A DNA stretch of 64,000 bases. Origin: Jannaschia sp. M317. Lineage in GTDB: Bacteria > Pseudomonadota > Alphaproteobacteria > Rhodobacterales > Rhodobacteraceae. Below, in pieces: positions 1 through 8,093 of the stretch (within the stretch, counting starts at the first letter, position 1; each line of letters opens with the position of its first letter). The stretch covers positions 2,137,001-2,201,000 of the forward strand of contig NZ_CP081155.1 of NCBI RefSeq assembly GCF_025141175.1, read 5' to 3'. Position numbers and translations under genes: made by a program. The notes below the pieces were generated by a model. The model ran no database searches. It was given only the letters and a program-made list of their open reading frames with translations, and was not told the origin of the DNA.

Positions 1-327
1 ACCTCGCTCGCGTCGCATGACGTGCGCAAGAACAAGCCGCAGATGCCCCCCTTCGAGGTGCCGGGCACCGCGCATATCGTGGGCATCATGAACCGCGCGC
101 ACCTGGCCGTCCGCGGGATGGAGCAGCCGACAGGCGCAATCAAGCCGCCGTCGTTCTTCGGCACCGACGCCGCCCACCTGGCCGCGGCCGGGATGGAGGG
201 GATCGTCTGCGGACCGGGCGGAGAGTTCAACACCATGCCCGACGAACGCGTCCGGCGGAGCCAGTTCCTCGATTGCGTGCGCATGTATATCCACGCGATC
301 TGCGACATCTGTGAACCGGTCACCTGA
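1..327 (+). CDS. M20-family metallopeptidase/amidohydrolase, C-terminal end (partial)
   Basis: The reading frame is open from the first base of the window and stops at 325-327, so only the last ~108 residues are present. The end contains FFGTDAAHL, a Gly/Pro-rich CGPGG turn and NTMPDERV. This arrangement matches the C-terminal catalytic lobe of M20 enzymes (ArgE/DapE/CPG2 type, usually ~400 aa), which hydrolyse N-acyl amino acids or small peptides with two zinc ions. The metal-binding N-terminal half lies outside the window. It converges with the minus-strand catabolic operon that ends at 334. The family is likely; the substrate cannot be judged. Confidence 0.75.
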   Translation, partial: TSLASHDVRKNKPQMPPFEVPGTAHIVGIMNRAHLAVRGMEQPTGAIKPPSFFGTDAAHLAAAGMEGIVCGPGGEFNTMPDERVRRSQFLDCVRMYIHAICDICEPVT

Positions 328-333
328 CCCCGG

Positions 334-933
334 TCAGCCCCGGATCAACGACCATAGCGCCAGCCCCACCACCGTCACCATGGACAGCGCCATCGCAATG
401 TTGATCCGGCGCTGCACCCTGGGGGCCAGGTCCAGCCGCCGCAACGCCACCCCGGCCCACAGCCACAGCAGGTGCAGCGGCACCCAGATTGCATTGACGA
501 TCAACAACTTTACCACCGCTTCGGTCACGGGCGCGTTCGCGAACAGGGCAAAGCCCGAGAACATGACGGTGTTGACGGCATAGGCCTTGGGGTTGACCGC
601 CTGCAGGGCGAGGCCGTCGCGGATGCCGGGCTGCCGCCGCGCCTCGATAAAGGCGACGCGGGACCCGGCCGTGGCGATGCGAAACGCAAGGTACAGCAGA
701 TACGCGGTCGAGATCACGAACAGGATCGTGCGAATGCGCGGATCGGCCAGCACAACCGCCGCCACGCCAGAAATCACCGCAAGCGCGACCAGATTGGTCC
801 CGATGAACAACCCGATCAGATACCGCAGGCCCGCCCGCCCGCCAAAGGCCGCTCCGACCCCGGCGATCGACAGGACGCCGGGGCCGGGCGTCACGATCAG
901 AAAGAAAACGGCGGCCGCGAAGGTCAGCATCAT
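334..933 (-). CDS. LysE-family amino-acid/metabolite exporter
   Basis: 199-residue inner-membrane protein of about six hydrophobic segments. It has the LysE/RhtB N-terminal signature, a first membrane helix ending in TPGPGVLS, and a conserved QAVNPKAY segment near residue 115. Family members export amino acids or related small molecules by proton antiport. The start chosen is the ATG at 931-933, which overlaps the stop codon of the EamA gene (930-932), so translation is probably coupled; a second ATG follows immediately at 928-930. It is the last gene of the eleven-gene minus-strand operon. Together with the neighbouring EamA exporter it suggests that overflow or toxic intermediates must be pumped out. 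Substrate unknown. Confidence 0.85.
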   Translation of the reverse strand: MMLTFAAAVFFLIVTPGPGVLSIAGVGAAFGGRAGLRYLIGLFIGTNLVALAVISGVAAVVLADPRIRTILFVISTAYLLYLAFRIATAGSRVAFIEARRQPGIRDGLALQAVNPKAYAVNTVMFSGFALFANAPVTEAVVKLLIVNAIWVPLHLLWLWAGVALRRLDLAPRVQRRINIAMALSMVTVVGLALWSLIRG

Positions 934-1829
934 CGCCGCTCCCGCCACCAGATGATCAGCCCCGCCGCCGCAATGATCCCCGCACCCAGCAGGGTCTGGC
1001 TGTCGGGCAGGTTGCCAAAGACGATATAGCCCCAGGCGGCCAGGTAGATCAGAAAGGAATAGCTGTAGGGCATCAACACGCTGGCGGGCGCATAGCCGTG
1101 GGCGATGGCAAAGAAGTGATGCCCGCTCCAGGCAAAGAAGCCGATGGCGAACAGCAAGCCCCAGTTCAGCGGGCCGACCGGGCTTTGCCACAACCAGATC
1201 GCGACGGGCAGCAGGCAGAGGGTCCCGACCAACCCGCCGTAAAGCTGCATCGTGCGCGGGGCCGCGACCCCCGCCAACCGCCGTGTCAGGATTGAATAGA
1301 GCGCGAAGGCCAGCGCCGAAGTCAGCGACGACAGCGTCGCCCAGTGGAACTGCGCCGACCAGGGTTGCACCACCACCAGCACGCCGACAAACCCCAGCAG
1401 GATCGCCGACCAACGCCAGGGCCCCACCCGTTCCCCAAGCAGGGGCACCGACAGGGCGCAGACCAGGACCGGCGCGGAAAAGGTGATGGCCGCCGTTACC
1501 GTCATGTCCAGGTAGGACAGCGCGATGAAATTCCCGATGGTCGACACCATCAACAACGCCCCGCGCGCCAGCATGGCCAAGGCCTGTGCCCAGGGCGCGG
1601 TAAAGCCGGAGTGATCCGCCCCCATCATGGGCCCGGTCGACAGCGCCATATGCACCGCAAAGCGCATGAAGGCCAGCTGCAGCGCGGGCAGCCCCGCCAG
1701 CGACAGCCACTTGACGCTTGTGTCCGTCATGGAAAACAACAGATAGGCCAGCAACATCAGAAGGATGCCACGGGTGGCGTTGTCTTCTCGGGGGCGCGCC
1801 AGATGGCTGACGGGGGCGGGGGCCGCCAT
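930..1829 (-). CDS. EamA/DMT-family transporter
   Basis: 299 residues with ten predicted hydrophobic helices in two repeated halves, the standard EamA (drug/metabolite transporter) fold. The N-terminal repeat starts with GILLMLLAYLLFSMTD and the C-terminal repeat ends in a short basic tail (WWRERR). Members export a wide range of metabolites and amino acids, and a few import them. The gene lies 1 bp downstream of the beta-hydroxyacid dehydrogenase gene and overlaps the LysE gene by 4 bp, so it is part of the catabolic operon. Direction of transport and substrate are not deducible from sequence. Confidence 0.85.
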   Translation of the reverse strand: MAAPAPVSHLARPREDNATRGILLMLLAYLLFSMTDTSVKWLSLAGLPALQLAFMRFAVHMALSTGPMMGADHSGFTAPWAQALAMLARGALLMVSTIGNFIALSYLDMTVTAAITFSAPVLVCALSVPLLGERVGPWRWSAILLGFVGVLVVVQPWSAQFHWATLSSLTSALAFALYSILTRRLAGVAAPRTMQLYGGLVGTLCLLPVAIWLWQSPVGPLNWGLLFAIGFFAWSGHHFFAIAHGYAPASVLMPYSYSFLIYLAAWGYIVFGNLPDSQTLLGAGIIAAAGLIIWWRERR

Positions 1830-1830
1830 C

Positions 1831-2718
1831 TTAGCCGCCGAACTTTGCGGCGTAGAAGTCGATCATCTGCGGCACCAGATCGTCGCCGCGCCCGTCATCG
1901 CAGGCCGCCTGCAGCGCTTCAAAGGTAGACCCCGACATCATCGTGGGCACATCCAGATCCTCGGCCATGCGGCGGTAATAGCCGACATCTTTGGTGGCGT
2001 TGCGGATCGAAAAGGCCAGCTGGCTCGCGTCGCCGTCGACGGCATAGGCCTTGATGAAATCCATCATGCCGGATTTCAGCGGCCCCGCCGACATCACGTC
2101 ATACAGCGCCTGACGGTCGATCCCGGCGCGGTCGGCCATCACGAATGCCTCGGCCATGCCATTGGCGACCCCTTGGGCAAAGAAGTTGTTGATCAGCTTG
2201 ATGGTGTGCCCGTTGCCCAGGGCCCCCAGGTGAAACACGTTCTCGCCCTGGTCCTTCAGCACGGCCTCGACCTTGTCATAGGCGGCGCGGTCGCCCGAAC
2301 ACATGATGTTCAGCTCGCCCTTGCGACCATGGGTCGGCGTGCGGCCCAGGGGCGCGTCCAGATAGGCACCGCCCGCCGCCGCAACCTCGTCGCCCAGCAT
2401 CTTGGTGGAACCGGGCAGAGAGGTCCCGTAGTCGATCACCACAGCGCCGTCGCGCAGCCCTGCGATCACGCCGTCCGGGCCGCGCATCCGGCCCTCCACA
2501 TGCTCCGACGTGCCCATGCAGAGCATGACGATATCGCTGGCTTCCGCCACCTCGCGGGCCGTCGCCGCCTCGGTCGCGCCGCGCGCCAGCGCCGCCTCGA
2601 CGCCGGTGCGGTCGCGGTTGCCCAGGATCGTCAGAGCATAGCCCCGGTCCAGCAGGTTCTGCACCATGGCCGACCCCATCAGCCCCAGTCCGATAAATCC
2701 TATTGCAGGTTTGCTCAT
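1831..2718 (-). CDS. NAD(P)-dependent beta-hydroxyacid dehydrogenase (HIBADH/GarR family)
   Basis: 295-residue enzyme with an N-terminal Rossmann fold (GFIGLGLMGSAM, residues ~6-17) and the C-terminal helical domain of 3-hydroxyisobutyrate / tartronate-semialdehyde dehydrogenases. The catalytic lysine is expected in GNGHTIKLINNFF. The substrate-binding motif is unusual: the family normally has DAPVSGG-x-x-GA, but here it is DAPLGRTPTHGRKGEL, which argues for a substrate other than 3-hydroxyisobutyrate. A second, more orthodox paralogue lies at 12576-13439. It sits between the first PhyH gene and the EamA exporter. Family assignment is strong; a role reducing a semialdehyde or oxidising a beta-hydroxyacid is inference. 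Confidence 0.85.
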   Translation of the reverse strand: MSKPAIGFIGLGLMGSAMVQNLLDRGYALTILGNRDRTGVEAALARGATEAATAREVAEASDIVMLCMGTSEHVEGRMRGPDGVIAGLRDGAVVIDYGTSLPGSTKMLGDEVAAAGGAYLDAPLGRTPTHGRKGELNIMCSGDRAAYDKVEAVLKDQGENVFHLGALGNGHTIKLINNFFAQGVANGMAEAFVMADRAGIDRQALYDVMSAGPLKSGMMDFIKAYAVDGDASQLAFSIRNATKDVGYYRRMAEDLDVPTMMSGSTFEALQAACDDGRGDDLVPQMIDFYAAKFGG

Positions 2719-2722
2719 GTCG

Positions 2723-3607
2723 TCATCCTTTCGCAGTATCGAACGAACGGGCGGTCAGCCCCTTCTGAATTTCATAGATTGTCTTGCCGATGGGCGGTGC
2801 GGGCAGGGGGATGCGGACCGGCACATCGGCCAGCCGTGGTTGCCGCGATTGCCCGCAAAGCATCCGGCTGTCGTAATCCTCCAGGGTCGAGAATTTGGTC
2901 ATCGACCCCATCACGGGCCAGGCGTCGGCGGCCATCATCTCGTAGAACAGGATCCGCCGCGCCCGTGTCGAGGTATTCAGAGCGGAGCCGTGGACAATGC
3001 GCCCGTGATGAATGCTGATCGACCCGGCAGGCCCCATCAGCGGTACCGCATCGGCCATGTCATAGCCGTCCCGTGCCAGGTCCATCGCGCCCACAAAGAA
3101 GCCGCTGTCGTGGTGGTCGTGGATCGGGCCCTTGTGGCTGCCGGGAAAGACCATCAGAGGGCCGTTTTCCGCGCCCATGTCGTCCAGGATCACGCCGATC
3201 GCCAGCACGTCGTCGTTGGTGTGCGGATAAAAGGCAAAGTCCTGATGCCATTCCACCGCCGCCCCGTGCCCGGCCTCTTTCATGTTCAACTTGGTGGTGT
3301 GCAGCCGCAGATCCGGCCCAATCAGATCCCGGGCCGGGGCCAGGATCGTGTCGGAGGTCATGAGGTCGCGGAACACCTCGCTATGGGTATGCGGCAGCTT
3401 GATGCGGCGCACGCGCGGGGCGTCGGGGCGGTGGCTGTCTTCCAGGTCCAGCGCGTCGGTGCCCTCGGTCAAGCCGCGCGCCTGCTCGGTGTAGCGGTCG
3501 ATTTCCGCGTGCAGGGTGGCCAGCTGCGCCGCGCTCAACCGCCGCTCCAGCACAAGATAACCATCGCGGTCGAAGCCGGCCTTTTGCTCTGGGCTCAGGA
3601 CTTCCAT
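2723..3607 (-). CDS. Phytanoyl-CoA dioxygenase (PhyH) family Fe(II)/2-oxoglutarate oxygenase
   Basis: 294-residue cupin-fold oxygenase. The facial triad is visible as H-x-D in EWHQDF (about residues 121-123) with the distal histidine in RIVHGSALN (about 206), followed by an arginine-rich strand (STRARR) suited to binding 2-oxoglutarate. Bacterial PhyH proteins of this size usually hydroxylate small molecules, including osmolytes, amino acids and phosphonates. No ectABC genes are nearby, so EctD is unlikely. It lies 4 bp from both neighbours inside the operon. A second, dissimilar PhyH gene is at 7114-8043, so the pathway may need two oxygenations. Exact substrate unknown. Confidence 0.85.
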   Translation of the reverse strand: MEVLSPEQKAGFDRDGYLVLERRLSAAQLATLHAEIDRYTEQARGLTEGTDALDLEDSHRPDAPRVRRIKLPHTHSEVFRDLMTSDTILAPARDLIGPDLRLHTTKLNMKEAGHGAAVEWHQDFAFYPHTNDDVLAIGVILDDMGAENGPLMVFPGSHKGPIHDHHDSGFFVGAMDLARDGYDMADAVPLMGPAGSISIHHGRIVHGSALNTSTRARRILFYEMMAADAWPVMGSMTKFSTLEDYDSRMLCGQSRQPRLADVPVRIPLPAPPIGKTIYEIQKGLTARSFDTAKG

Positions 3608-3611
3608 AAGA

Positions 3612-4421
3612 TCACTCCGGTTTCAGAACGTCGAGTTTCGGCAAAGCCGTCGCCGGGTCCGGGCGCTGTCCGGTGTAGGCCTCGAACGAGGCCAGCGCCA
3701 TGTGTCGGAACAGGTCGAACCCGGTCAGAACCCGCAGGCCAGCGGCCCGCGCTGCCTGGACAAAGGGCGTCTCGGTCGGCGTGTAGACCGCGTCAAAGGC
3801 CCAGGCCTGCCCGCCGATCAACGCAGCGTCGAAGGCAGTGCCGCCATAAGGGGCCATGCCCATGGGGGTGCAGTTGACCAGGCCGTCAGCTGCCGCAATC
3901 GCGGCCGCCGCGTCGGTTACAGCCCGCGCGCCCGTGCGATGGGCCAGCGCCTCGGCGGCACCTGCGTCGCGGTCCCAGACCAGAACCTCTGTCGCGCCCA
4001 AGGCCAGCAAGGCGGGCACCACCGCCCGCGCCACGCCCCCTGCACCGGCCACGGCGACGACGCCCGGCGGGCTGTCCATCCCGGCGGCCCAGGCCCGCAG
4101 GAACCCGCTGTAGTCTGTATTGTGCCCGGCCACCGGCGCAAAGGTCAGGGTGTTGGACGCACCCAGATCCTCGGTTCCCGCAACCATCCGGTCCCCCGCC
4201 CAGGCGGCAGCATGGGTTTTCCAGGGATGGGTGACCGTCACCCCGGTCCAGCCCTGCAGCCGCAGATCGTCGACCGTGCCGTCAAAATCGAAATCGGGAT
4301 CGCCCATGGTGTCGATCGCCGTAAAGTCGAGCGTCATCCCATGATCCGCACAGAGCAGACCCAAAGCGCGCGCCAGGCGGGAGTTGCCGATATTCTCGCC
4401 GATCAACCCGCAGGTCAGCAG
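3612..4421 (-). CDS. Shikimate/quinate dehydrogenase-like oxidoreductase
   Basis: About 269 residues with both AroE domains. The substrate domain has GLIGENIGNSRLARAL and the catalytic-lysine motif TVTHPWKTHAA, followed by GHNTDYSGF with the NTD substrate ligands. The cofactor domain has GAGGVARAVV and ends with NCTPMGM. Enzymes of this type oxidise or reduce shikimate, quinate or related cyclic polyols with NAD(P). The start is uncertain: no ATG or GTG precedes the conserved GLIG motif in frame, so translation would have to begin at CTG (4419-4421) or TTG (4404-4406). The 92-bp gap to the upstream gene holds a dispersed palindromic element. In this context it is more likely catabolic than part of aromatic biosynthesis. 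Confidence 0.75.
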   Translation of the reverse strand: MLTCGLIGENIGNSRLARALGLLCADHGMTLDFTAIDTMGDPDFDFDGTVDDLRLQGWTGVTVTHPWKTHAAAWAGDRMVAGTEDLGASNTLTFAPVAGHNTDYSGFLRAWAAGMDSPPGVVAVAGAGGVARAVVPALLALGATEVLVWDRDAGAAEALAHRTGARAVTDAAAAIAAADGLVNCTPMGMAPYGGTAFDAALIGGQAWAFDAVYTPTETPFVQAARAAGLRVLTGFDLFRHMALASFEAYTGQRPDPATALPKLDVLKPE

Positions 4422-4439
4422 GGTTTGCGCCTGGGGGCG

Positions 4440-4503
4440 CGAGGGGAGGGGGGCTCTGCCCCCCCGGCCTGCGGCCTTCCCCCCCGAGGTATTTCCGGCC
4501 AGA
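4440..4503. repeat. Dispersed extragenic palindromic element, copy 1
   Basis: Intergenic GC-rich block containing two small inverted repeats (GGGGGGC-tct-GCCCCCC and GGCC-tgc-GGCC) followed by GAGGTATTTCCGGCC. Read on the minus strand its layout (CTTCCTC, GGAAATACCTC, then a GC hairpin with GGCAGAGCC) matches the element at 17955-18000. I recall similar blocks as common between genes in Rhodobacteraceae, but could not check this here. It separates the Gfo/Idh gene from the AroE-like gene and may act as an mRNA stem-loop. Confidence 0.5.
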
Positions 4504-4513
4504 GGAAGACCGG

Positions 4514-5503
4514 TCAAGCGACGCCCGCCGTCTCTTCGATCCGCAAGATCACCTCCAGCGTGCGGCGCGCGCTTGCGGCGTCCACGACCGGCGTGGCCCG
4601 CCCCGCAATGACCTCGGCGAAATGTTCCAGCTGGCGCACCAGCGGAATGCCGTCGGGCGCGTCCTCCTGCGTGGGTTTCGGTTCTTCGTTCCAATGGGCC
4701 GCACCGGACCAGACGCGCAGGGACGGGAACTCGATCGCGCCATGGGTGCAGGCGATGCGCAGGCTGTCCTGAGCGGTGTGGGGAATATGGGGGCTTTCGC
4801 CCGTGCCCGCCTCGAACCCCCAGGGGGTGGGCGTGGTGTCGGCATAGGCAATGGTCGCGGTCACCCCGCTATCGAACCGCAAAACGGCCCCCCCGCTTTC
4901 GGGACGCGCCGCGCCGCGCACCGCATTGGACGCCAGGCCGACCACATCCGTTACCTCGCCGAACAGCCAACGCAGCGTGTCGACGTCGTGGATCAGGTTC
5001 TGCTTGATCGGCGCCCCGTCGATCCCCGCCCGCCAATCTACGGCAAAGTAGTCGTCCGGCTTCTTCATCAGCCACATCAGCGAGGCCGCCACCGGTTGCC
5101 CCAACCGACCCGAAGCCAGCACCGCCTGCAGCTTGGCCACGCGGGGATGGTGGCGACGATGGTGCCCGACCAGAACCTTGACGCCTGCCGCGTCGGCGGC
5201 GGCGATCATGGCATCGGCGTTTTCCAGCGTGTCCGCCACGGGTTTCTCGACCAGAACGTGCCAGCCACGGCGGGCGGCGGCGATGGTCAGGGGCGCGTGG
5301 CTGCCCGTGGGCGTGGCCAGAACGATGCCGTCCGCCGCCACGTCGACATCGTCGATGCTGGCGAAACCGGGCACGGTGGGGTGCGCGCGCCGCGCGGGAT
5401 CCGGGTCGATGATGCCCGCCAGGACCAGGTCCGGATGGGCCTCGATATGGGCTTGATGGCGCGTGCCGATCAGGCCGGTTCCGGCCAGCAAAAGACGGGT
5501 CAT
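4514..5503 (-). CDS. Gfo/Idh/MocA-family NAD(P)-dependent oxidoreductase
   Basis: 329 residues. The N-terminal Rossmann motif is GTGLIGTRH at about residues 8-16, and the family-typical EKPVADTLENADAM (EKP motif, lysine in the active site) lies near residue 90. The C-terminal alpha/beta domain contains KQNLIHDVDTLRWLFG, where the H-D pair occupies the expected catalytic position. Such enzymes oxidise or reduce sugars, inositols and sugar acids at a secondary alcohol. It lies in the operon just downstream of the UxaA/GarD-like dehydratase gene, which fits oxidation of a cyclic or linear polyol. No specific substrate can be named. Confidence 0.85.
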   Translation of the reverse strand: MTRLLLAGTGLIGTRHQAHIEAHPDLVLAGIIDPDPARRAHPTVPGFASIDDVDVAADGIVLATPTGSHAPLTIAAARRGWHVLVEKPVADTLENADAMIAAADAAGVKVLVGHHRRHHPRVAKLQAVLASGRLGQPVAASLMWLMKKPDDYFAVDWRAGIDGAPIKQNLIHDVDTLRWLFGEVTDVVGLASNAVRGAARPESGGAVLRFDSGVTATIAYADTTPTPWGFEAGTGESPHIPHTAQDSLRIACTHGAIEFPSLRVWSGAAHWNEEPKPTQEDAPDGIPLVRQLEHFAEVIAGRATPVVDAASARRTLEVILRIEETAGVA

Positions 5504-5531
5504 GCGGACACCTCGAACGTCATGATCTCGC

Positions 5532-7034
5532 TCACATCACGGCTCCGATTTGCCAGGGCACGAACTCGTAGTCGCCCAATCCCTGCGCCTCTGACTTGGA
5601 CACCTCGCCCGAGGCGACCCGCAGGAACAGCTCATAGATCTCGCGACCTTTCTGTTCCACGGTGGTCCGGCCTTCCAGGATCTCGCCCGCGTTCACGTCC
5701 ATGTCTTCGGTCATCCGCCCGTAAAGCGTCGCGTTGGTCGCCACCTTGATCGTCGGTGCCGGTTTGGACCCGAACGCAGAGCCGCGCCCGGTCGTAAAGC
5801 AGACCAGCTGACAGCCACCCGCGATCTGGCCCGTGACCGAGGCCGGATCGTAGCCGGGGCTGTCCATGAAGGTGAACCCCGCGGCGCGCACCTGCTCTGC
5901 GTATTTGTAAACGCCGGTCAGCGGGCTGGTCCCGCCCTTGGCGGCGGCGCCCAGCGATTTTTCCAGGATTGTGGTCAGGCCACCCTTCTTGTTGCCGGGC
6001 GAGGGGTTGTTGTCCATCGAGCCGTGGTTGCGTTCGGTGTAATCCTTCCACCAGTCGATCAGCCCGATCAGACGGTCGCCCACCTCGCGCGTGGCGGCGC
6101 GGCGCGTCAGCAGATGTTCGGCCCCGTAAATTTCAGGCGTTTCCGCCAGGACGCCGGTGCCGCCCTGCGCCACCAGCAAGTCGCAGGCATGGCCCAGAGC
6201 CGGGTTCGCGGTGACACCTGACCAGGCGTCCGACCCGCCGCATTGCAGCGCGACCTTCAACGCCGAGGCAGGGCAGGGCGTGCGGACCGCCTGATTGGCA
6301 ATCGGCAGCATGGCGCGCACCTTTTCGACGCCCATCTCGATGGTGCGGCGCAGGCCGGCCACGTTCTGGATGTTCATCGTCTGAAACGTCGGTCCCTGCT
6401 TGAGGTCCCAGGCCTCCAGCAGCCAGTCGATCTGGTTCATCTCGCACCCCAGGCCGACCATCAACACGGCGGCATGGTTGGGGTGCTTGGCATAGCCCCA
6501 CATGACACGCTGCAACGCCTCGAACCCGTCGCCATCAGACGCCATGCCACACCCGGTGCCGTGGACAAAGGCCACGACGCCGTCGACGTTGGGATAGGCG
6601 GCCAGTTCCTCGGGGCCGAAGGCGTCGGCGATGCGGCGCGCGGCAGTGGCAGAGCAATTGACCGATGTGACAATCGCCACGTAGTTCCGCGTTCCCACCG
6701 AGCCGTTTTCCCGCCGATAGCCCAGGAATGTGTCGCCTGTCGCGGGCGCCACGGGCCGCAGGTCGGTTCCGAATTCATACTCCACATCGGTGGCGGCAAA
6801 GGCGCAGTTCTGTGTATGGACATGGTCGCCCGGCGCGATCTGCGCCGAGGCGTAGCCGATGATCTGACCGTATTTCAGGATCGGCGCGCCCGGTGCGATG
6901 GCAGCCGTCGCGATCTTGTGCCCCGACGGGACAAGGCCGGTGGTCACAGTGTTTTCTATGACGTGGGCTGCCGGCAGGGCGCGGATGGCGGTCACGACGT
7001 TGTCGCTGGGGTCGAGGCGGACGAAATCAGTCAT
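5532..7034 (-). CDS. UxaA/GarD-family dehydratase (altronate/galactarate dehydratase-like)
   Basis: 500 residues with both parts of the family. An N-terminal SAF-type domain (~1-90, with HKIATAAIAPGAPILKYG) is followed by a catalytic domain beginning at GYRRENGSVGTRNY. Conserved catalytic-domain segments include CGGSDAWSGVTANPALG, NPSPGNKKGG and FTTGRGSAFG. These resemble my recollection of E. coli GarD (D-galactarate dehydratase) slightly more than UxaA. The family uses Fe(II) to remove water from aldonic or aldaric acids; the sulfo-lyase SuyAB is also a relative. Two GarR-like reductases in the same island support an aldarate-like route. The specific substrate is not established. Confidence 0.85.
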   Translation of the reverse strand: MTDFVRLDPSDNVVTAIRALPAAHVIENTVTTGLVPSGHKIATAAIAPGAPILKYGQIIGYASAQIAPGDHVHTQNCAFAATDVEYEFGTDLRPVAPATGDTFLGYRRENGSVGTRNYVAIVTSVNCSATAARRIADAFGPEELAAYPNVDGVVAFVHGTGCGMASDGDGFEALQRVMWGYAKHPNHAAVLMVGLGCEMNQIDWLLEAWDLKQGPTFQTMNIQNVAGLRRTIEMGVEKVRAMLPIANQAVRTPCPASALKVALQCGGSDAWSGVTANPALGHACDLLVAQGGTGVLAETPEIYGAEHLLTRRAATREVGDRLIGLIDWWKDYTERNHGSMDNNPSPGNKKGGLTTILEKSLGAAAKGGTSPLTGVYKYAEQVRAAGFTFMDSPGYDPASVTGQIAGGCQLVCFTTGRGSAFGSKPAPTIKVATNATLYGRMTEDMDVNAGEILEGRTTVEQKGREIYELFLRVASGEVSKSEAQGLGDYEFVPWQIGAVM

Positions 7035-7113
7035 TCAGGTCTCAGGTCAGAGGGGCGCGTTGCTGTGGCTCCGCGCAGGTGGTTCGGGCGACGGGGCCGG
7101 ATCGGATGTCGGC

Positions 7114-8043
7114 TCAGGCGCAATTCGGGCTGGCAGAGGTCCAGCGGTGGATCGGAACATGCGGGCCCCCGGCACAGGCGATGCGTGCCGCGACCCAGCT
7201 TTCGCGCCATGCGCGTGCGTCCCGCAGCTCCTTGCTGCGATCGGCAGAGCGGGCGATGAAATCGGGAAAATGCGCGCGGCCCGTGGGCTGCCCCGTGGTT
7301 TGATACCTCAGGTCAAAGGACCAGCGAAACCCCTCTGTCGTGTTGTCGAGCGAGGCATGCGGGATCATCGGGTGCAGCAGCAGAATGTCCCCCGCCTTCA
7401 CAGGCAGCGCCACCGCGCGATCCGCGTCGAGAAAGCTGTCGGGGATGGCCGTCTGGCGAAGCGGGCAGTGCGGCAGCATCCCCTGCGGGCCATCGAATGG
7501 CTGCACGATCAGACAGCCGTTTTCCTCGGTCGCGTCGGTCATCGCGATCCAGACGGTGACCATCGTGGTTTCGTCGGCCTCGGCGTGGGCCACGCCGCGA
7601 TCCTGATGCCAGGCCGTCCCGCCCACATGCGCGCGCGCCTCACCGGGGGCCAATTGCCGCGCGGGCGGTTTGATGCGGACGTGTTGAATGGGGGTAGAGG
7701 TGATTTCCGGGCCCACGATCCCTTCGACCACATCCAGCAACGCCGGGTCGGTCATCATGTCGAAAACGGCGGGGCCTGCGTGAAACGGTGTGGCTGCGGT
7801 GATTTCCTCACCGGGCAGCGAAATATCGAGAGGTTGGAACCAGTCCACTCCGGCCAGATGCGCGGCGCGAAGATCCGCAAAGAAGTTCCCGGTCCGCGGG
7901 ATCCCCCAACGGGGGCAAAGCGTGTCGAGCAGCCCGTCATATTCCGCCATGACGGTGGCGCGACGGTCGGGGGACAGCACGTCCTTGACCACAAGGTAGC
8001 CGCGGCGATGGAACGTCTCGACCTGGGTCTTCGTCAATGCCAT
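7114..8043 (-). CDS. Phytanoyl-CoA dioxygenase (PhyH) family oxygenase, second copy
   Basis: 309 residues if started at the ATG at 8041-8043, chosen because a strong ribosome-binding site (GGGAGGGGG) lies just upstream; an in-frame extension to 8091 is possible. The metal-binding H-x-D is in TAWHQDRGVAHAEAD, and the distal His is expected in LLHPMIPHASLDN, followed by a basic FDLRYQ strand. It shares the fold but little sequence with the PhyH protein at 2723-3607. It is encoded immediately after the TRAP large permease gene, so it may act early on the imported compound. Substrate unknown. Confidence 0.85.
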   Translation of the reverse strand: MALTKTQVETFHRRGYLVVKDVLSPDRRATVMAEYDGLLDTLCPRWGIPRTGNFFADLRAAHLAGVDWFQPLDISLPGEEITAATPFHAGPAVFDMMTDPALLDVVEGIVGPEITSTPIQHVRIKPPARQLAPGEARAHVGGTAWHQDRGVAHAEADETTMVTVWIAMTDATEENGCLIVQPFDGPQGMLPHCPLRQTAIPDSFLDADRAVALPVKAGDILLLHPMIPHASLDNTTEGFRWSFDLRYQTTGQPTGRAHFPDFIARSADRSKELRDARAWRESWVAARIACAGGPHVPIHRWTSASPNCA

Positions 8044-8093
8044 CGCTGCCCCCTCCCGGTTTGCGGTGGGGCGGGTTTCCCCGCCCCACAAGG

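Noticed and set aside
2723..8043. PhyH proteins as ectoine hydroxylase EctD
   Set aside because: No ectABC genes in the window, and the sequences around the H-x-D motif do not match the EctD signature I recall.
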